64,000 nucleotides of DNA from Eremomyces bilateralis CBS 781.70 (lineage: Eukaryota > Ascomycota > Dothideomycetes > Eremomycetales > Eremomycetaceae): contig NW_022985082.1 of the NCBI RefSeq assembly GCF_010015585.1, positions 1 to 64,000 on the forward strand, in the 5' to 3' direction. Below, piece by piece: positions 46,095-58,013 of the stretch. The translations under genes and the position numbers were made by a program. Below the pieces are notes generated by a model that made no database searches, was not told the DNA's origin, and saw only the letters and a list, made by a program, of their open reading frames with translations. Each line of letters starts with the position of its first letter. Within the stretch, counting starts at the first letter, position 1.

Positions 46095-48212
46095 ATGGCA
46101 GACGAACCGAAGCCCACCAGTGCGGCGCAGAACGAGGAGGATGGCCACACCGAGCCCTCGGAGGTGGAGACGAAGGAAGCAGTGCAGTATTGGGGATATC
46201 TGTTCAAGGCCGATAAGTGCGGGACGAGTAAGCTGGATCGCCTGCTCATGGGGATAGCGAAACATATCGTAAGTTCCACCCGTCTCGACTATTGCGCGAA
46301 CGACGACTCATGCGCTGCGCAGACCACCACGACCGACCCCAACGACGACTGCACCGACATCACCCCTCACCAACTCGCGACCTTCTACCGCTCCGTCGGC
46401 GGCAACTACGACAGCCTCTTCCTCCACAAACCCCCCGCCTCCATCGCCTTCATCTACAAATCCCTCGGCTGCTCCCACTCCCTCCAACCCAGCGACCTCA
46501 CCGACCCCTACTCGCCCCCCTCCGTCCCCGCCCTGAAGCGCCACGGCTACGTTACCTGGCAGACCATCCAGCTCCTCCTCGAGCCTGCAGAACACGTCCC
46601 CTTTCTCCAAACCGCTGTGCATAAATTCGACATCATCGACCCCGACGAGGGGCGCCGCTTTCCGCGAGTCCTGCCGAAAGAGGTCCTCCCCTCCAAACCC
46701 GACCAGGACATGCTCACCTGGTTCGAGAGCGTCTCGGAGCGCCTACGCCACGACGCGCAGGCGCTCTCGCGACCCCCCTGGGACTCCGCCGACGATCGCG
46801 AATACGAGACCGACGAGCGGGCGGATGCCGCGCGGTATTTCGACCACCAGATGCGACGCGAGCGGGAGCAGGAGCGGAAGCCTAGCCGCCCGGGGACGGC
46901 GCAGCGGTACAGTCGCGAGCCACCGCGGAGCCCGATGGACTTCATCGAGGACCGGGGGCGGGGCGTGGTGAATAGTATTCGGCATGTGTTTGGGCGAGAG
47001 GAACGGAAACATGGGAGGCGGAGGGAGGGGGGTGGGGAGGAAGGGGACGATGAGGGGGTGGGGTTGGAGCGGCGGGGGTATCGGCGAGGGAGCGCGAGGA
47101 ATAGTCCGCGACGAGAGGAAGGGCTGGAGATGGGGCGGCATGCGCGCGGTGGGTCGCATTCGATGGATCTGAGGGATTTGAAAGGGTCGGGCGACCGGGA
47201 ACGAGAGGCACGGCGGGCGTCGAGTCTGCGAGATGGGCGGGCGCCTCATGATCGAATGCCTCCCCCGAATCCGACCGCCAGCTACTCCCCCCGGCCTCGC
47301 CCAGCGGCCGCGCCCACACCATCGCACCCATCCCGCTTCCCATTCCGGCCCCCCTCCCCCGTCCAAACCATCTCGGACTCCGACACCTCCACCTCCACTT
47401 CCACCGCCCCCCACCCGGAGCCAACCCCCCGCCCGCCCCCCCGCCACCGCTCCCACTCCCCTGCCTCCCCCGACGACTACTTCTCCCGCCCCCTCCCCTC
47501 CCGCGACGAACGCCGTCACTCCACGCACGGTGCCCCCGCTTCCCCCACCATTGTCGTCCCCGACCCGGACACCCCCGCAGGGTTCCACCCGAGCGACTCG
47601 CCGATCTTCGCGAAGGTCGTCTCGAACGCGTCGAGCAGCGCGTCGAACCATCTGCACCCGCCGGAGGTGGACGGGGGCGCGCCGAGGAGGTCAAGGAGTC
47701 CCGGGTATGTTCCGCAGGGGGAGTATGGGGGTGAGGGGAGGAGGAGGCAGCGGGTGGAGGGTAAGAGGGACTATAGCGGTGGACCTGTGTATGCGGGGCG
47801 GAGGTACGAGTACGCGGAGGCGGGGAGGAAGAAGGGCGGGAGAGAGAGGGAGAGAGAGGGGGGGGATGGGAGGAGTAAAGAGCGGGAGTGGGAACGGGAG
47901 CGAGATCGGGAGCGCGTGCGAGAGTACGAGATGGATCGGGAGCGGAGTCGGTTGAAGCGGGAGGGTCGGCGGGCGGAGCGGGAAAGGGAAAGGGAAAGGG
48001 AAAGAGATGAGCGGGAGAGGGATGAGAGGGCGTATGCGTATGAGTGGGAGAGGGAGCGGCGGAGCAGGAGTCGCGAGGAGAGGGGGCGGAGTAAGAGTGG
48101 GAGTAGTTCAGCGTATAGTGGGGCGAGCGCGGTGGGTGTGGGGGGGAGGCGGTATCCGGTCGTGGGGACGGCGTCGAGTGGGAGTGGTCGACGGAGGGGA
48201 TTGTTGCCTTGA
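46095..48212 (+). CDS. DUF7514-type fungal protein with Arg/Glu-rich tail
   Basis: Exons are 46095-46268 and 46323-48212, giving 687 aa. The intron is 54 nt, stop-free and a multiple of three; splicing joins MGIAKHI to TTTTDPNDDCTDITPHQLATFY. The N-terminal ~180 residues form the conserved domain: YWGYLFKADKCGTSKLDRLLMGIA, TPHQLATFYRSVGGNYDSLF, SIAFIYKSLGCSHSLQP, ALKRHGYVTWQTIQLLLEP and FPRVLPKEVLPSKPD. I recognise this as the fungal domain of unknown function DUF7514. The rest is disordered: a Pro/Ser-rich middle (about 390-540), then a long alternating Arg/Glu/Asp tail (ERERERERDERERDER-like). Such charged tails are common in nuclear RNA- or chromatin-associated proteins, but no function can be assigned. 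Confidence 0.8.
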   Translation: MADEPKPTSAAQNEEDGHTEPSEVETKEAVQYWGYLFKADKCGTSKLDRLLMGIAKHIVSSTRLDYCANDDSCAAQTTTTDPNDDCTDITPHQLATFYRSVGGNYDSLFLHKPPASIAFIYKSLGCSHSLQPSDLTDPYSPPSVPALKRHGYVTWQTIQLLLEPAEHVPFLQTAVHKFDIIDPDEGRRFPRVLPKEVLPSKPDQDMLTWFESVSERLRHDAQALSRPPWDSADDREYETDERADAARYFDHQMRREREQERKPSRPGTAQRYSREPPRSPMDFIEDRGRGVVNSIRHVFGREERKHGRRREGGGEEGDDEGVGLERRGYRRGSARNSPRREEGLEMGRHARGGSHSMDLRDLKGSGDREREARRASSLRDGRAPHDRMPPPNPTASYSPRPRPAAAPTPSHPSRFPFRPPSPVQTISDSDTSTSTSTAPHPEPTPRPPPRHRSHSPASPDDYFSRPLPSRDERRHSTHGAPASPTIVVPDPDTPAGFHPSDSPIFAKVVSNASSSASNHLHPPEVDGGAPRRSRSPGYVPQGEYGGEGRRRQRVEGKRDYSGGPVYAGRRYEYAEAGRKKGGREREREGGDGRSKEREWERERDRERVREYEMDRERSRLKREGRRAERERERERERDERERDERAYAYEWERERRSRSREERGRSKSGSSSAYSGASAVGVGGRRYPVVGTASSGSGRRRGLLP
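46269..46322 (+). other. Stop-free 54-nt intron in the DUF7514 gene
   Basis: It starts GTAAGT and ends GCGCAG. The open frame runs straight through it, so an automatic caller would likely keep it as 18 coding residues. Confidence 0.65.
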
Positions 48213-49538
48213 TCGGGAGAGGACCTCCACGGTTATGAAGTAATGCCATGATGACTGGATGAGCAGGAACAGTGTTATGTCCGCAATTGGACTACTGTTG
48301 GACACTGGTATATATAACGTCCCTACCTTAGCTACTTACTGTACAGCGATATATGATAGCCATGTTACTATTGTTCTTATATTCACTCTTTACACATTTC
48401 CCTGCCCCTAAGACCTTGACCGCTCCGAGCCTCATGAACGTCTTAACTCGTGACCGTGAGAGACAATCCCACCCACTTATCACTGATCACCTGGCCGGCT
48501 GGGCCGCCAACCAGTCGCCCATGTCCTTGATCATCATTGACGGTCCATGCCAGTTGCCAAGTCCCCAACAGATTCCGATCAACCCGATCTGCTCACCCAG
48601 CCGTCTGCAGCTAGTGACAAGTGACAAACTAGTATCGCGAAAGGAAAGCTAGCGTCGATCATGTGCAGGAAGGCAGCCTGAGGGCCTGAGGCAGGAGCCT
48701 GAGGCAGGGCAAGGAATGGGCAACGTAAGCTCTCCATGTCACACGTCACAGTATTACGATGATGATTACCGGAGATAATATGGTAGGTGCTAATTGATTG
48801 CTAGGAGAGGGATTATCAATCTTAAGATCATGCAACGGAATAACCCACGATACCATCATTTCCGTTTAGCGGATAGATGAAAGACATTGATAGTTTGCTT
48901 GGCGCAGCACTAAATCCGCCAGCAATGAGCTCACGGCTCACGGCTTTCCACCTTCCATGGCACAACAACCGAAGCTCATTCTCAACCAGACGACATCTGG
49001 CAGTCTGTCACTCTGGAATTCCACTGCGTCACCCCAACCCCCCCTTCCTTTTGCCATCCTTCTGTTCCTCTCCTCCACTCATTCCCACTTCATCCCCTCT
49101 AGCCTCCTCCACTCCGTCATCCCGCCCAACCAAGTGGAGTCCATGAACCCGAGCGGCTTCGGCGTCGCAAGAGATCCTAGCTCCACCGGTTAGCAGGCCC
49201 AGATGGTGCATACGTCGGCGCTTCATTTCCATTTTACTACCCTCCACTAAGCTGATTTGCAACCGGAATTCCTCCTCGCCATCTTAACCTCACGAATCCT
49301 GGCGATAAGCAGGTCCAACTACTCATCGTTGTGCAACATTCCCCCCAATTGAGCGTTTGCGTGCCGTACTATTCACCTCCCCGCTGCCATCTAACCCAAC
49401 TGCCCATCATACACTACAATCGTGATATCACTTCCCTCCTTTGTCCACCTACCTTCCTTTGCTCTTCTCTTACACCTACGGCGCGAACGCAACTCCACCT
49501 CCTCTCCGCAGTCCTTAAATTCCTCGGACCCAGCCACT
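48213..49538. other. Intergenic, about 1.3 kb: tricalbin promoter region
   Basis: No gene is seen. GCCTGAGG-type direct repeats lie near 48676-48711. The tricalbin leader is pyrimidine-rich (49380-49530). Confidence 0.55.
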
Positions 49539-52500
49539 ATGGCATCCACCACCGACGCACGAGCCTCAGAGCTCAAGGAGCAAGGCGCCATCGAAGCCGC
49601 CGCGGATCCCGCACAGCCCGTGACCGCCGCCGACGCAGAGAGAACGATCGTCGAAGAAGCGAAGAAGGCCGGAAGCGCCGCGTACCAATTCGATCCGGAT
49701 GCCTCGGCCGCGGAGAAGGCCGCCCAGGTGAAGGCGGAAATACCCCCAGGGTTGACGAAAGAGCGGAATCCGCGGGCGTCGGCCCTCGTTACAGATATTG
49801 ACGACGGAACCGGCGCGGAATACGACTTGCCTTCGCCTTCGAGGGCGGGGGTGGTGGAGCCGGGTTCGCTGGCGCAGGCCGAGGACGCGAATGGGGCGTT
49901 GTCGGAGGAGGATAAGGAGACGTGGGAGAAGGTGGGGTGGGCGCCGAGATTTGGGATGCCGAAGGTCCTAGGAGAGGACGAAGATGCAAGCTTGCTGGAC
50001 CACCAGACGATGCTAGAGGGGAAGCTCTCGGAAACGCTATACGGAGGTATGCTGAACCCTTAAAGTGGGTGAATCTATACTCACTAATTGACTTCAGACT
50101 GGTACCACAATACGGGGATCATTATCTTCGCCAGTCTTACGAATTGGGTAGTCGGCATCCTCGGTGGTGGCTTAGGATGGGTGTTCATCATTCTGGCATT
50201 CTGCGGTACATACTACCGAACCTCGATCCGCCGCGTACGACGCAACTTCCGCGACGACATTTCCCGCGAAATGGCGAAGACGAAGCTCGAAACCGACACC
50301 GAAACCCTCGAGTGGATCAACAGCTTCCTACTCAAGTTCTGGCCCATTTATGCACCGGTACTTTGCAAGACAATCGTCAGCTCGGTCGACCAGGTCCTAT
50401 CCGTGTCTACCCCTCCTTTCTTGGAAGGCCTGCGCATGAAGACGTTCACGTTGGGCACCAAACCCCCGAGACTGGAACACGTGAAGACCTATCCGAGAGC
50501 GGATGACGACATCGTCTTGATGGACTGGAAATTTAGCTTCACTCCGAATGACACGGCCGATATGACGGCGCGGCAGATCAATATTAAGGAGAACCCGAAG
50601 GTCGTCCTTGAGGTTCGCGTCGGGAAAGGCGTCGTCAGCAAGGGCCTCGACGTCATTGTGGAAGACATGGCGTGCACGGGTCTGATCCGGGTCAAAGTGA
50701 AGCTTCAGCTCCCCTTCCCGCATATCGAACGCGTGGATATCTCCTTCCTGGGACGGCCGGAGATCGACTATGTCTGCAAGCCGATCGGAGGCGACATTTT
50801 CGGTCTGGATATGGGGTTCATTCCAGGGCTGCAGAGCTTTATTATGGAAATGATCCACGGGACGTTGGCACCGATGATGTACGACCCGAACGTTTTCCCG
50901 ATCGAGGTCGCGAAGATGTTGGCGGGAACGCCGGTCGACCAGGCCATCGGTGTGCTGCAGGTGACTTTCCATGGTGCGCAAGGGCTGAAGAACTCCGATA
51001 AGCTTGCAGGGACTCCAGATCCTTACGCGGTAGTCTCGATCAATAACCGCGCCGAGCTTGCCCGCACGAAAACGATTTATGAGAATGCAAATCCACGATG
51101 GGGCGAGACTATCAACGTCATTGTGTCAAGCCTCAAGGACTCGCTTACAGTTCCGATCTATGATTACAACCAGTACCGTAACGACAAGGAGCTTGGTGTT
51201 GCTACGTTCCCTCTCGAGAAGCTGGAGGACGACACAGAGCATGAGAACCTGCAGCTCGAGGTTACGGCGAACGGCAAGGCACGCGGTGTGATACAATGCG
51301 ACGTGCGCTTCTTTCCCGTGCTCGGGGGCCGCAAGCTCGACAATGGGACCGTCGAAGCGCCGCCAGAATCTAGCACTGGCATCTGCCGCTTCAACGTGGA
51401 GCAAGCTAAAGCTTTAGACGGAACGAAGTCCCTCGTTGGGGCCCTTAACCCCTATGCCGTCCTTCTCCTCAACGGAAAGGAAGTGCAAACATCGCACATA
51501 CTCAAACGAACCAACAACCCCATCTGGTCCGACGCTCACAAAGAGCTGCTCATCACGAATCGTAAGACGGCGAAGCTGGGCCTGGTCATCAAAGATGACC
51601 GCGACATTACCGTGGATCCGATCGTTGGCAGCTACCAAATCAAGCTGGACGACCTGATCGACCTGTCCGAAAAAGGCCAAGAATGGTACAACCTCTCGGG
51701 GGCAAAGACCGGCCGTGTCAAGATGTCCGCTCAATGGAAGCCAGTTGCTCTGAAGGGCGCGTTGGGTGGTAGCGGAGGGTACGTGACCCCGATCGGAGTC
51801 TTGCGCTTCCACTTCCGAAACGCACAGAATCTTCCCAACGTGGAGACCCTCGGAAAGAGCGATCCCTATGTCCGCGTGTTGCTCTCCAGCCTCGAGAAGG
51901 GCCGAACCGTGACGTTCAAGAACAACCTGAACCCGGACTGGGACGAGGTCCTCTACGTCCCGGTGCACACGCCGAAGGAGAAGTTGCTCATCGAGGTCAT
52001 GGACTCCGAAAATATGGGACGTGACCGCCAACTCGGCCATATTGAGCTCTCTGCCGCGGACTACGTCTTCGAAGACGTGGAATCCGGCGAGTTCAACGTC
52101 TACGAACCGAAGTCCTACAGCCACACGCTTCGCAGCGGACACGGCGTCCCAGGCAAAGGCACGCTGAACTACTCGGTGGGCTTCTACCCGACGCTGCACG
52201 TCGTGGATCCAGACGAGGAAGAGGAGGAACGGGCGAAGGAGTCGATGGACGGCGCGCCGCGACCGAGCCACGAGACGGGCGAGTCCACCCCGAAGACGAG
52301 CGTCGAGAACGGCAGGAGGAGCGCCGAGTCGGCGGCGACGCCCGACAAGCGTCTCTCCTCGCTGAAGAGCAATGGAAACGGGAAGAACAGCATGGAGTCG
52401 GACGACGGGGCGATCGGGCACGTGGTGCGAAAGGAGCCGCCGAAGATCCGGCTGACGTCTGATGTGTTGCAGCAGTACGGTGAGTATATTGACGATCTAC

Positions 52501-54199
52501 ATCACGAGGCGGAGGGGCTCATAGCATCATTAGATTGTGGTCTTATTATTTTCAAGCTGATCGATGGTCGGTTGGCGGAGGCCGACTGCCATCTGGAGGT
52601 GCTGATGGATGATAACGTCTTCCCGGCATACACGAGCTCGAAAGTCAAAAACAGGACCCATACGTTCAACGAAAGTGAGTTATCCTGCATACCGCTTTTG
52701 CACACGACTGACACTCCTTAGCCGGCGACGCGATGGTTCGTGAGCTCGAGTCCTCCCAGATCACGCTCCGATTGGTTGAGGAGGTCGACAAGAAAGGAGA
52801 GGGCAAAGGCAATAATGTCGTGGCCAAACTGTCCGGCCCGACTATCGACACCCTCCGACGGTGCCTCTACACGCCCACCGAACTGACCATGTCCGATGAG
52901 GACGGACGGCAAAGTAAGGTGACCGTATCCCTCAAATACCTCCCCGTGAAGATGCGCCTCGACCCATCCGAGTCCTTTAACAATCAAGGCGAACTCCGTG
53001 TCGAGGTCGTCGACGCCGCCGACCTGCCCGCCGCCGATCGGAACGGCTACTCGGATCCGTTCTGCAAATTCGTCCTGAACGGCAAGTCGGTGCACAAAAC
53101 AGAAACGCAGAAGAAAACCCTCCATCCCGCCTGGAACGAGATCTTCACCGTGTCCATCAAATCTCGCACCGCCGCCAAATTCGAAGTGGACGTCTACGAC
53201 TGGGATTTCGGTGACTCGGCCGACTTCCTAGGCAAAGCCGCTATCAACCTGGACGCCCTCGAGCCCTTCCAGAAGCAGGAAGTGACTCTTGGCCTGGACG
53301 GCAAATCCGGCGTCGTCCGCCTCCGCATACTCTTCAAGCCGTCCTACGTCATGCGCACCCGCCAAGGCTCCTCCACCTTCCAAGGAACCTTCGCGAAGCC
53401 CGGCACCATCGTCGGCGCCCCCATCAAAGGCGTCGGCAAAGGCGCCGTCCTCGTCGGCGGCTCCGTAATCAAAGGTGCCAGCTTCATCCGCCACGGCTTC
53501 AAAGGCAAGAAATCCAAGCCCGCTGCCGTCCCCGACGAGGACTCCACCCTCCCCTCCACCACCTCCAGCATCGACGGCAACGGCAACGGCGCGGCCACAC
53601 CCGAACGCCGCGCCAACGACCCCCTCCCCTCCATCGAGACTACCCCCTCGCCCTACGCCCACACCCGCCACAAGTCCTCCGGTGCCGCCTCCTACATGTC
53701 CGGCATCGGCGGCTCGCCCGGCGGCGCCGACATGGGCGTTGCGCACGTCGCCATCCTCGCCGCTAGTGGCTATCCCACCGGCACGAACGTGCGCGTGCAC
53801 GTGCACACCGTCCTCCCCAAAGCCAAAGAGATCCTCAAAACCAAGGCGCAGAAACTCGGCGCGGACGGCGGCGACGTGCGCTGGGACGGCGCGGCCGCGG
53901 AGGAAGTCAAGCTATCTGCGCCGGCGGACGCGCAGTTCAAACTTGTGGTCAAAGATCACAGCACGTGGAAGGTGGACGACGAGCTCGGCGAGGCGGCGTT
54001 CTTCATCGACGATCAGGGGACGAGCGAGGGGGTGGAGCGGAGCGTGGTAGTGGGCGGGGGGACGGTGGTGTTGAAGACGTGGTTTGTGGCGGCAGATGCA
54101 GAGGAGGGGGGGAAGCATGGGGGGAGCTTGAGTCCGGGGAAGGCATTGCGGAAGGGGCCGAGCGTGTTGAGGAGGGATCGGAGCGCAACCCCGGCGTAG
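49539..54199 (+). CDS. Tricalbin (ER-plasma membrane tether, SMP and C2 domains)
   Basis: This is an extended-synaptotagmin-like protein anchored in cortical ER. It binds plasma-membrane lipids through C2 domains and moves lipid through its SMP domain. Exons are 49539-50046, 50098-52479, 52534-52674 and 52722-54199, giving 1502 aa. A disordered N-terminus (about 1-165) precedes a membrane hairpin at about 175-205 (IIIFASLTNWVVGILGGGLGWVF-like) with a basic flank RRVRRNFRDD. SMP is at about 235-430 (TLEWINSFLLKFWPIYAPVL..). C2 domains lie at about 450-560, 596-700 and 735-850. A degenerate fourth lies at about 964-1035 and a final one at about 1095-1200. The last keeps a full Ca2+-ligand set (DLPAADRNGYSDPF and DVYDWDFGDSADF); the second lacks most acidic ligands. 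The C-terminal ~300 residues are low-complexity, ending in a beta-rich segment. Intron 2 is a stop-free 54-nt intron; removing it restores QQYDCGLIIFKLIDG. Confidence 0.94.
52480..52533 (+). other. Stop-free 54-nt intron in the tricalbin gene
   Basis: It starts GTGAGT and ends CATTAG. It has no in-frame stop and is a multiple of three. Splicing gives a continuous start to the fourth, degenerate C2 domain. Confidence 0.75.
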
Positions 54200-54614
54200 G
54201 GGGGTGGAGTCGTTGACGGCGGTTTTGTGAGACGTCTTGTTTCTTTTTTTCAAAAATTTCTTAGTAGGAGGGGGGACGGTGTGGGGCTTCTCCGAGGATG
54301 AATGGTCTCCTTGGTTCGGTGATGGGTGTTCAGCGTTGATTACGGATACCATTGGTTTTTTTGCTATGATTATTTATCGGAGGGGCACGAGCGTTACGTT
54401 TGCGGGGCAGGGTTGTGTAGCCTTTCAAAATTTCATAGTTGTTCTGAAAAATAAGCGATTAAAGCGAGAGCCGAGCAGGATGAGATGTCGTGAGATCGGT
54501 ATATGGAGGTGGTATCTGTCGTAATGAATTTCCCAAGCCTATCCCCATCATATATCAGGTCTACTCTTAAGGCACGCCAAGCAACCAAAGATCGAACATC
54601 CCCTCTCGAGTCTC
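54200..54614. other. Intergenic, convergent 3' flanks
   Basis: 415 bp between the tricalbin stop and the regulator stop. T-rich stretches (TTTCTTTTTTTCAAAAATTTC near 54238) suit a 3' processing region. No gene is seen. Confidence 0.55.
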
Positions 54615-57600
54615 CTACCAAATCAACCCCCCACCACCCCCCATCCCGACTCTATGCCACTCTTTCCACTCCTCTCCCCTCAACGTCCCCAACGTCCCTA
54701 ACGTCCGGAAATCCACCGGCTCGCCCATCTCCGCATCGCCCTCTCGACCCGTCGGCTCCAGTTCGCCAACACCGTCGGCCTCTCCATCCCCGGTTTCTAC
54801 GGGATGCGCCTCCTGAAGCAGCGAGTCGAACTCCGGGAATTGCTTGCTCGCGAACTTGGCGAGATTTACTCTGTTAGTCTCGATGTTCGCGCTCGTCCAT
54901 GCGGGATTGCTGCTGGCGGCCTGAATCTGTGTCCCTTCACCTGTCATCTCATGATCCACCTCCTGATCAACGGGGGTAATTTCGAGGAAATACTTTCTCG
55001 CGAACTTGGCGAGGTCCACGCTCCCATTCTCGATATCCGCGCTTGCCCATGCGAGATCGCTCTCGGTGGGATACATCTTGTTTTCCCCTATCATCTCACA
55101 ATCCACACCCTGGTCAACAGGGGTGATTTCGGGGAAATTCCCGCTCGCTAGACCCGCGATATCCACTCCCCTACTCTCCATGCCGAAGCTACCAAAGGGG
55201 CCGCTGACTATGTTATTGAGCGGGATGGGGTTCGGGTCGGCCACGTTGCGGTGGACTGGGATACCTTCTATCGCCATGGTTGGGTGGATCCATGAGGTGG
55301 CGTTGCTCCGCGGCGTGACGACGAAGCCCTTTGGTTGATCTCGGCCGACATCACTTGGTAGGAGGGACGGGTGGAAGCGGTGGAGGTGGGAGCTTCCCTG
55401 GGTGAGGGGTGTTATGTTCGCGAGAGTCGGGTCCGTCTGCCAGTTTAATGGCGCGCTCCATGGCGCGGCGGTGTTCGAGCTATGGCGTTGATTGAACCCG
55501 CCATTTGTTCTCGACCGCTTGACAGCGCCATCCCCTTGAGAATCGTTATGAGGTATGCTTCCCCGTCGAGTGGGGACGAGGCTGAGGCTGGGTTTTGCGA
55601 AGCTGCCATTGAATGGTGATTCCCCGCCACGGAGCTCTTCCATTACAGTGCGCAGGACAAGCGACATGCGCTGTGCAGGCTGGAAGGTCACAGTCATTTC
55701 TTGGAGGGCGCCGTAGAGGATGTCGAGGTATTGCATCTTGGCTTGGCGGTCCGAAGAATCTTTGATGAATGCGAGATCGACGACTAAGGCGGTGGCAGCG
55801 GATACCTATTGACTGATTGTCAGTGAATTTCATAACGGAACCCTTGGAGTGGCTTACAGCATTCTGCATTCCTGTGACAAATATCTGCTTTATATCAAAC
55901 CGCTGCCTATGTGTCGAGAAGATCTTCGCAATCCTGATAGCGTGCTTGGTGCAAATGTCGCGGCTCAAGGATGAGCAAGGGCCCTCAAATCCGCTATTTC
56001 TTACATGGTTTCCAGTCCCATTTTCATTTTCATTGGGATTCGGGCCTGCATACATAGCGTATGGCCGATGAAGGCAGATGAGCAAGGCGTGATACTGCTG
56101 ATGGAGTACGAAGAAGGAGAACGGCGCGCTATCGATGTTCGCTTGAGTCCATTTCAAGATCTCTGGCAACCGCTCATACCATCGGTTAAATTCTCGGTCA
56201 AGAGCAGCGATTCGACGATAGGAATTCCGCGCTATCTCCGCATCGATCGGGGACTCCGAGTCTATGTGTTCCGTGATTTTGCCAGCCAGCTCCAGGAGAT
56301 CGAGAATGGCCTCGTATATCTGGGTTTCCCAAGACTTTCCAGGTCCAGCCGGGCGATAGGTGCCTAGTCGCTCGAAATGTCTTGAAAGGTTGTTGATCTC
56401 TAGGTCGGATGGTTTCATCGACGGTGGTCTGCCAAGGAAGAGCGCCCAATGTTTATCGTAGATGACACAGGACCAAAATGCTAACCGACGGGTCTCAACT
56501 TCGCGTTCGGAAAGGGCGGATGATCGAATGTCGAGATGCAAACCGATATCGAAAGCTTGCCTATACGGCGCATAAGCCTCACTGGACACTTGAGTACCAA
56601 GAAGGACATCTTCTCTTACCGAATAGCCATCCCCGTATAAAGCCAGCCAACATTTTCCCGTCCAACACCGCACTCCAAATCGCTTACGAGAAGTAGTGCT
56701 ATGACAGTCGGTATCCCCCCTGGCCGCTCCAGTTCCGAATCGAGTATGTACTTCGCTTCCCGATGCAGAGTACTCTCTTTCCGTGGTAGTGTGATTCGTT
56801 GTATATCTGGACGAGTCTTGTCGGCAAATCGAAAGCCCATTGCAAGAATGCATATGTGCAAGAACCCGCTGTAAAACTGGGTACGCCCGCTGTTTCGATC
56901 TTCCAGGAATGCGTCTTGATGAATCACGTGGACTACATTGTTATAATACTTCCAGAAGAGCCCGATCAAGTAATCATGTGTATCAACGGGCAGCCGTTCG
57001 ATGACCTGCTCTGCTCGTCGAGCCTGCTCCGCCGACCCCGCGGAGTCTTCTAAGGACGAGCCAAATCCCGAATGGACGTGCGGGATGGTCGTAGGGCCGT
57101 AGTACCGAAGCCTTTCGTTAAGTTGGTCGAACGAGAGATGTCCACTGGTCCCTAGGAGTCGGTGGATCATGCCTTCGCCCTTGCTCTTATTTAAGCTCAC
57201 TCCTCGGTAACTTGATGCGCGGTCCGCATCACCAGTCAATTGCCACTCGGAGCCAATCTGTTGGCCGTGATTCTGCTTGAATTGCTCCATGGATATATGT
57301 GTGAACTCTTGTTGTGCGTGACTAGAGCCTGGACTGGAGTCCCTCTCCTTAGATTCTCCACCAGGAGAGGCAACGCAACTTTGGGCAACGGAAGGAATTT
57401 TCAGCAGTTTTGCTTTGGATGATGCTGCGATTGCAGATGTTCGATTCGTGGTCGCACCAGGGTTAGGTACACCGTGAGAAAGAAGGGAAGACATATAATT
57501 TCCTGGGATTTGCCGGCTCGGAGATATCCCCTCATTTTTCATATGTCTGGACATTGGTGGATATTGAGCTGGTGGAGGTTCGATGTTGTGTTCCCGGAGC

Positions 57601-58013
57601 AGGTTTTCCAAAAGAGCGACTCGGTCCGTCAAGGAACACATATAAGCTCGCGAGATAGGTCTTCAAATTGTGAGAATGTGTTTAACGGTTGCTCGAGATT
57701 TGGGTCCCACTCACCTTCTTCTTTCATCGTCATTCTTGATGATGCATTCAGCACCGGACTTTTTGCATTGAGTGCATACTGTCTTTCCAGGCGGTACCAC
57801 GCACTGTGGAAGATTAGTTGCCTATCTTGCTCGCGAAGACTTCAGTGGCCGTACTCGTATCCGCCTGTCTCTACATGAAGCACATGCGACGGACGCCCTA
57901 TACCTCGACTTTTGCCGTTTGAACCCTTCTGACTGTAGGTCTATTTGAATCTGCTCTTCTGACTCGCCTGGGTACTCCCTAGGGTTATCGTTCCCATTTG
58001 TTTCTCCGGGCAT
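54615..58013 (-). CDS. Zn2Cys6 transcription factor with C-terminal tandem repeats
   Basis: This is a nuclear regulator of 1060 aa. Exons on the minus strand are 58013-57855, 57803-57715, 57660-56620, 56560-55858 and 55805-54615. Intron 1 falls inside the zinc cluster, between CASCRDRRIR and CVVPPGKTVCTQCKKSGAEC (cysteines at residues 44, 47, 54, 63, 66, 73; spacing CX2CX6CX8CX2CX6C). A coiled coil follows (LTDRVALLENLLREHNI). The middle homology region covers about residues 270-700: HDYLIGLFWKYYNNVVHVIH, FYSGFLHICILAMGFRF, RQAFDIGLHLDIRSSALSE, RRLAFWSCVIYDKHWALFLGRP, then FVLHQQYHALLICLHRPY. Intron 3 contains an alternative in-frame reading, but splicing to GCAAGCTTTC gives the expected AFDIGLHLD. 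The last ~250 residues are disordered and contain an acidic ~50-aa tandem repeat. It is co-oriented with the ligase and EthD-like genes to its right, making it a candidate local regulator (inference). Confidence 0.88.
54790..55169 (-). repeat. Imperfect ~147-150-bp coding tandem repeat, three units
   Basis: On the minus strand, units begin at the Val codons near 55166, 55019 and 54869 (spacing 147 and 150 bp, so 49 and 50 aa). Protein starts are VDIAGLASGNFPEITPVDQ, VDLAKFARKYFLEITPVDQ and VNLAKFASKQFPEFDSLLQ. The second and third also share nucleotide stretches such as CGCGAACTTGGCGAG (54849 and 54999). The third unit is partial and more diverged. Confidence 0.85.

Noticed and set aside
46942-48249. 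435-codon minus-strand ORF opposite the DUF7514 gene
   Set aside because: It is the mirror of GC-rich Arg/Glu/Pro low-complexity coding DNA, with Pro/Ser/Arg-only composition and no domain; the plus-strand frame has the conserved domain.
51414-52421. 335-codon minus-strand ORF inside the tricalbin gene
   Set aside because: Antisense shadow of strongly biased coding sequence (His/Arg/Leu/Val-rich); the sense frame is a clear C2-domain protein.
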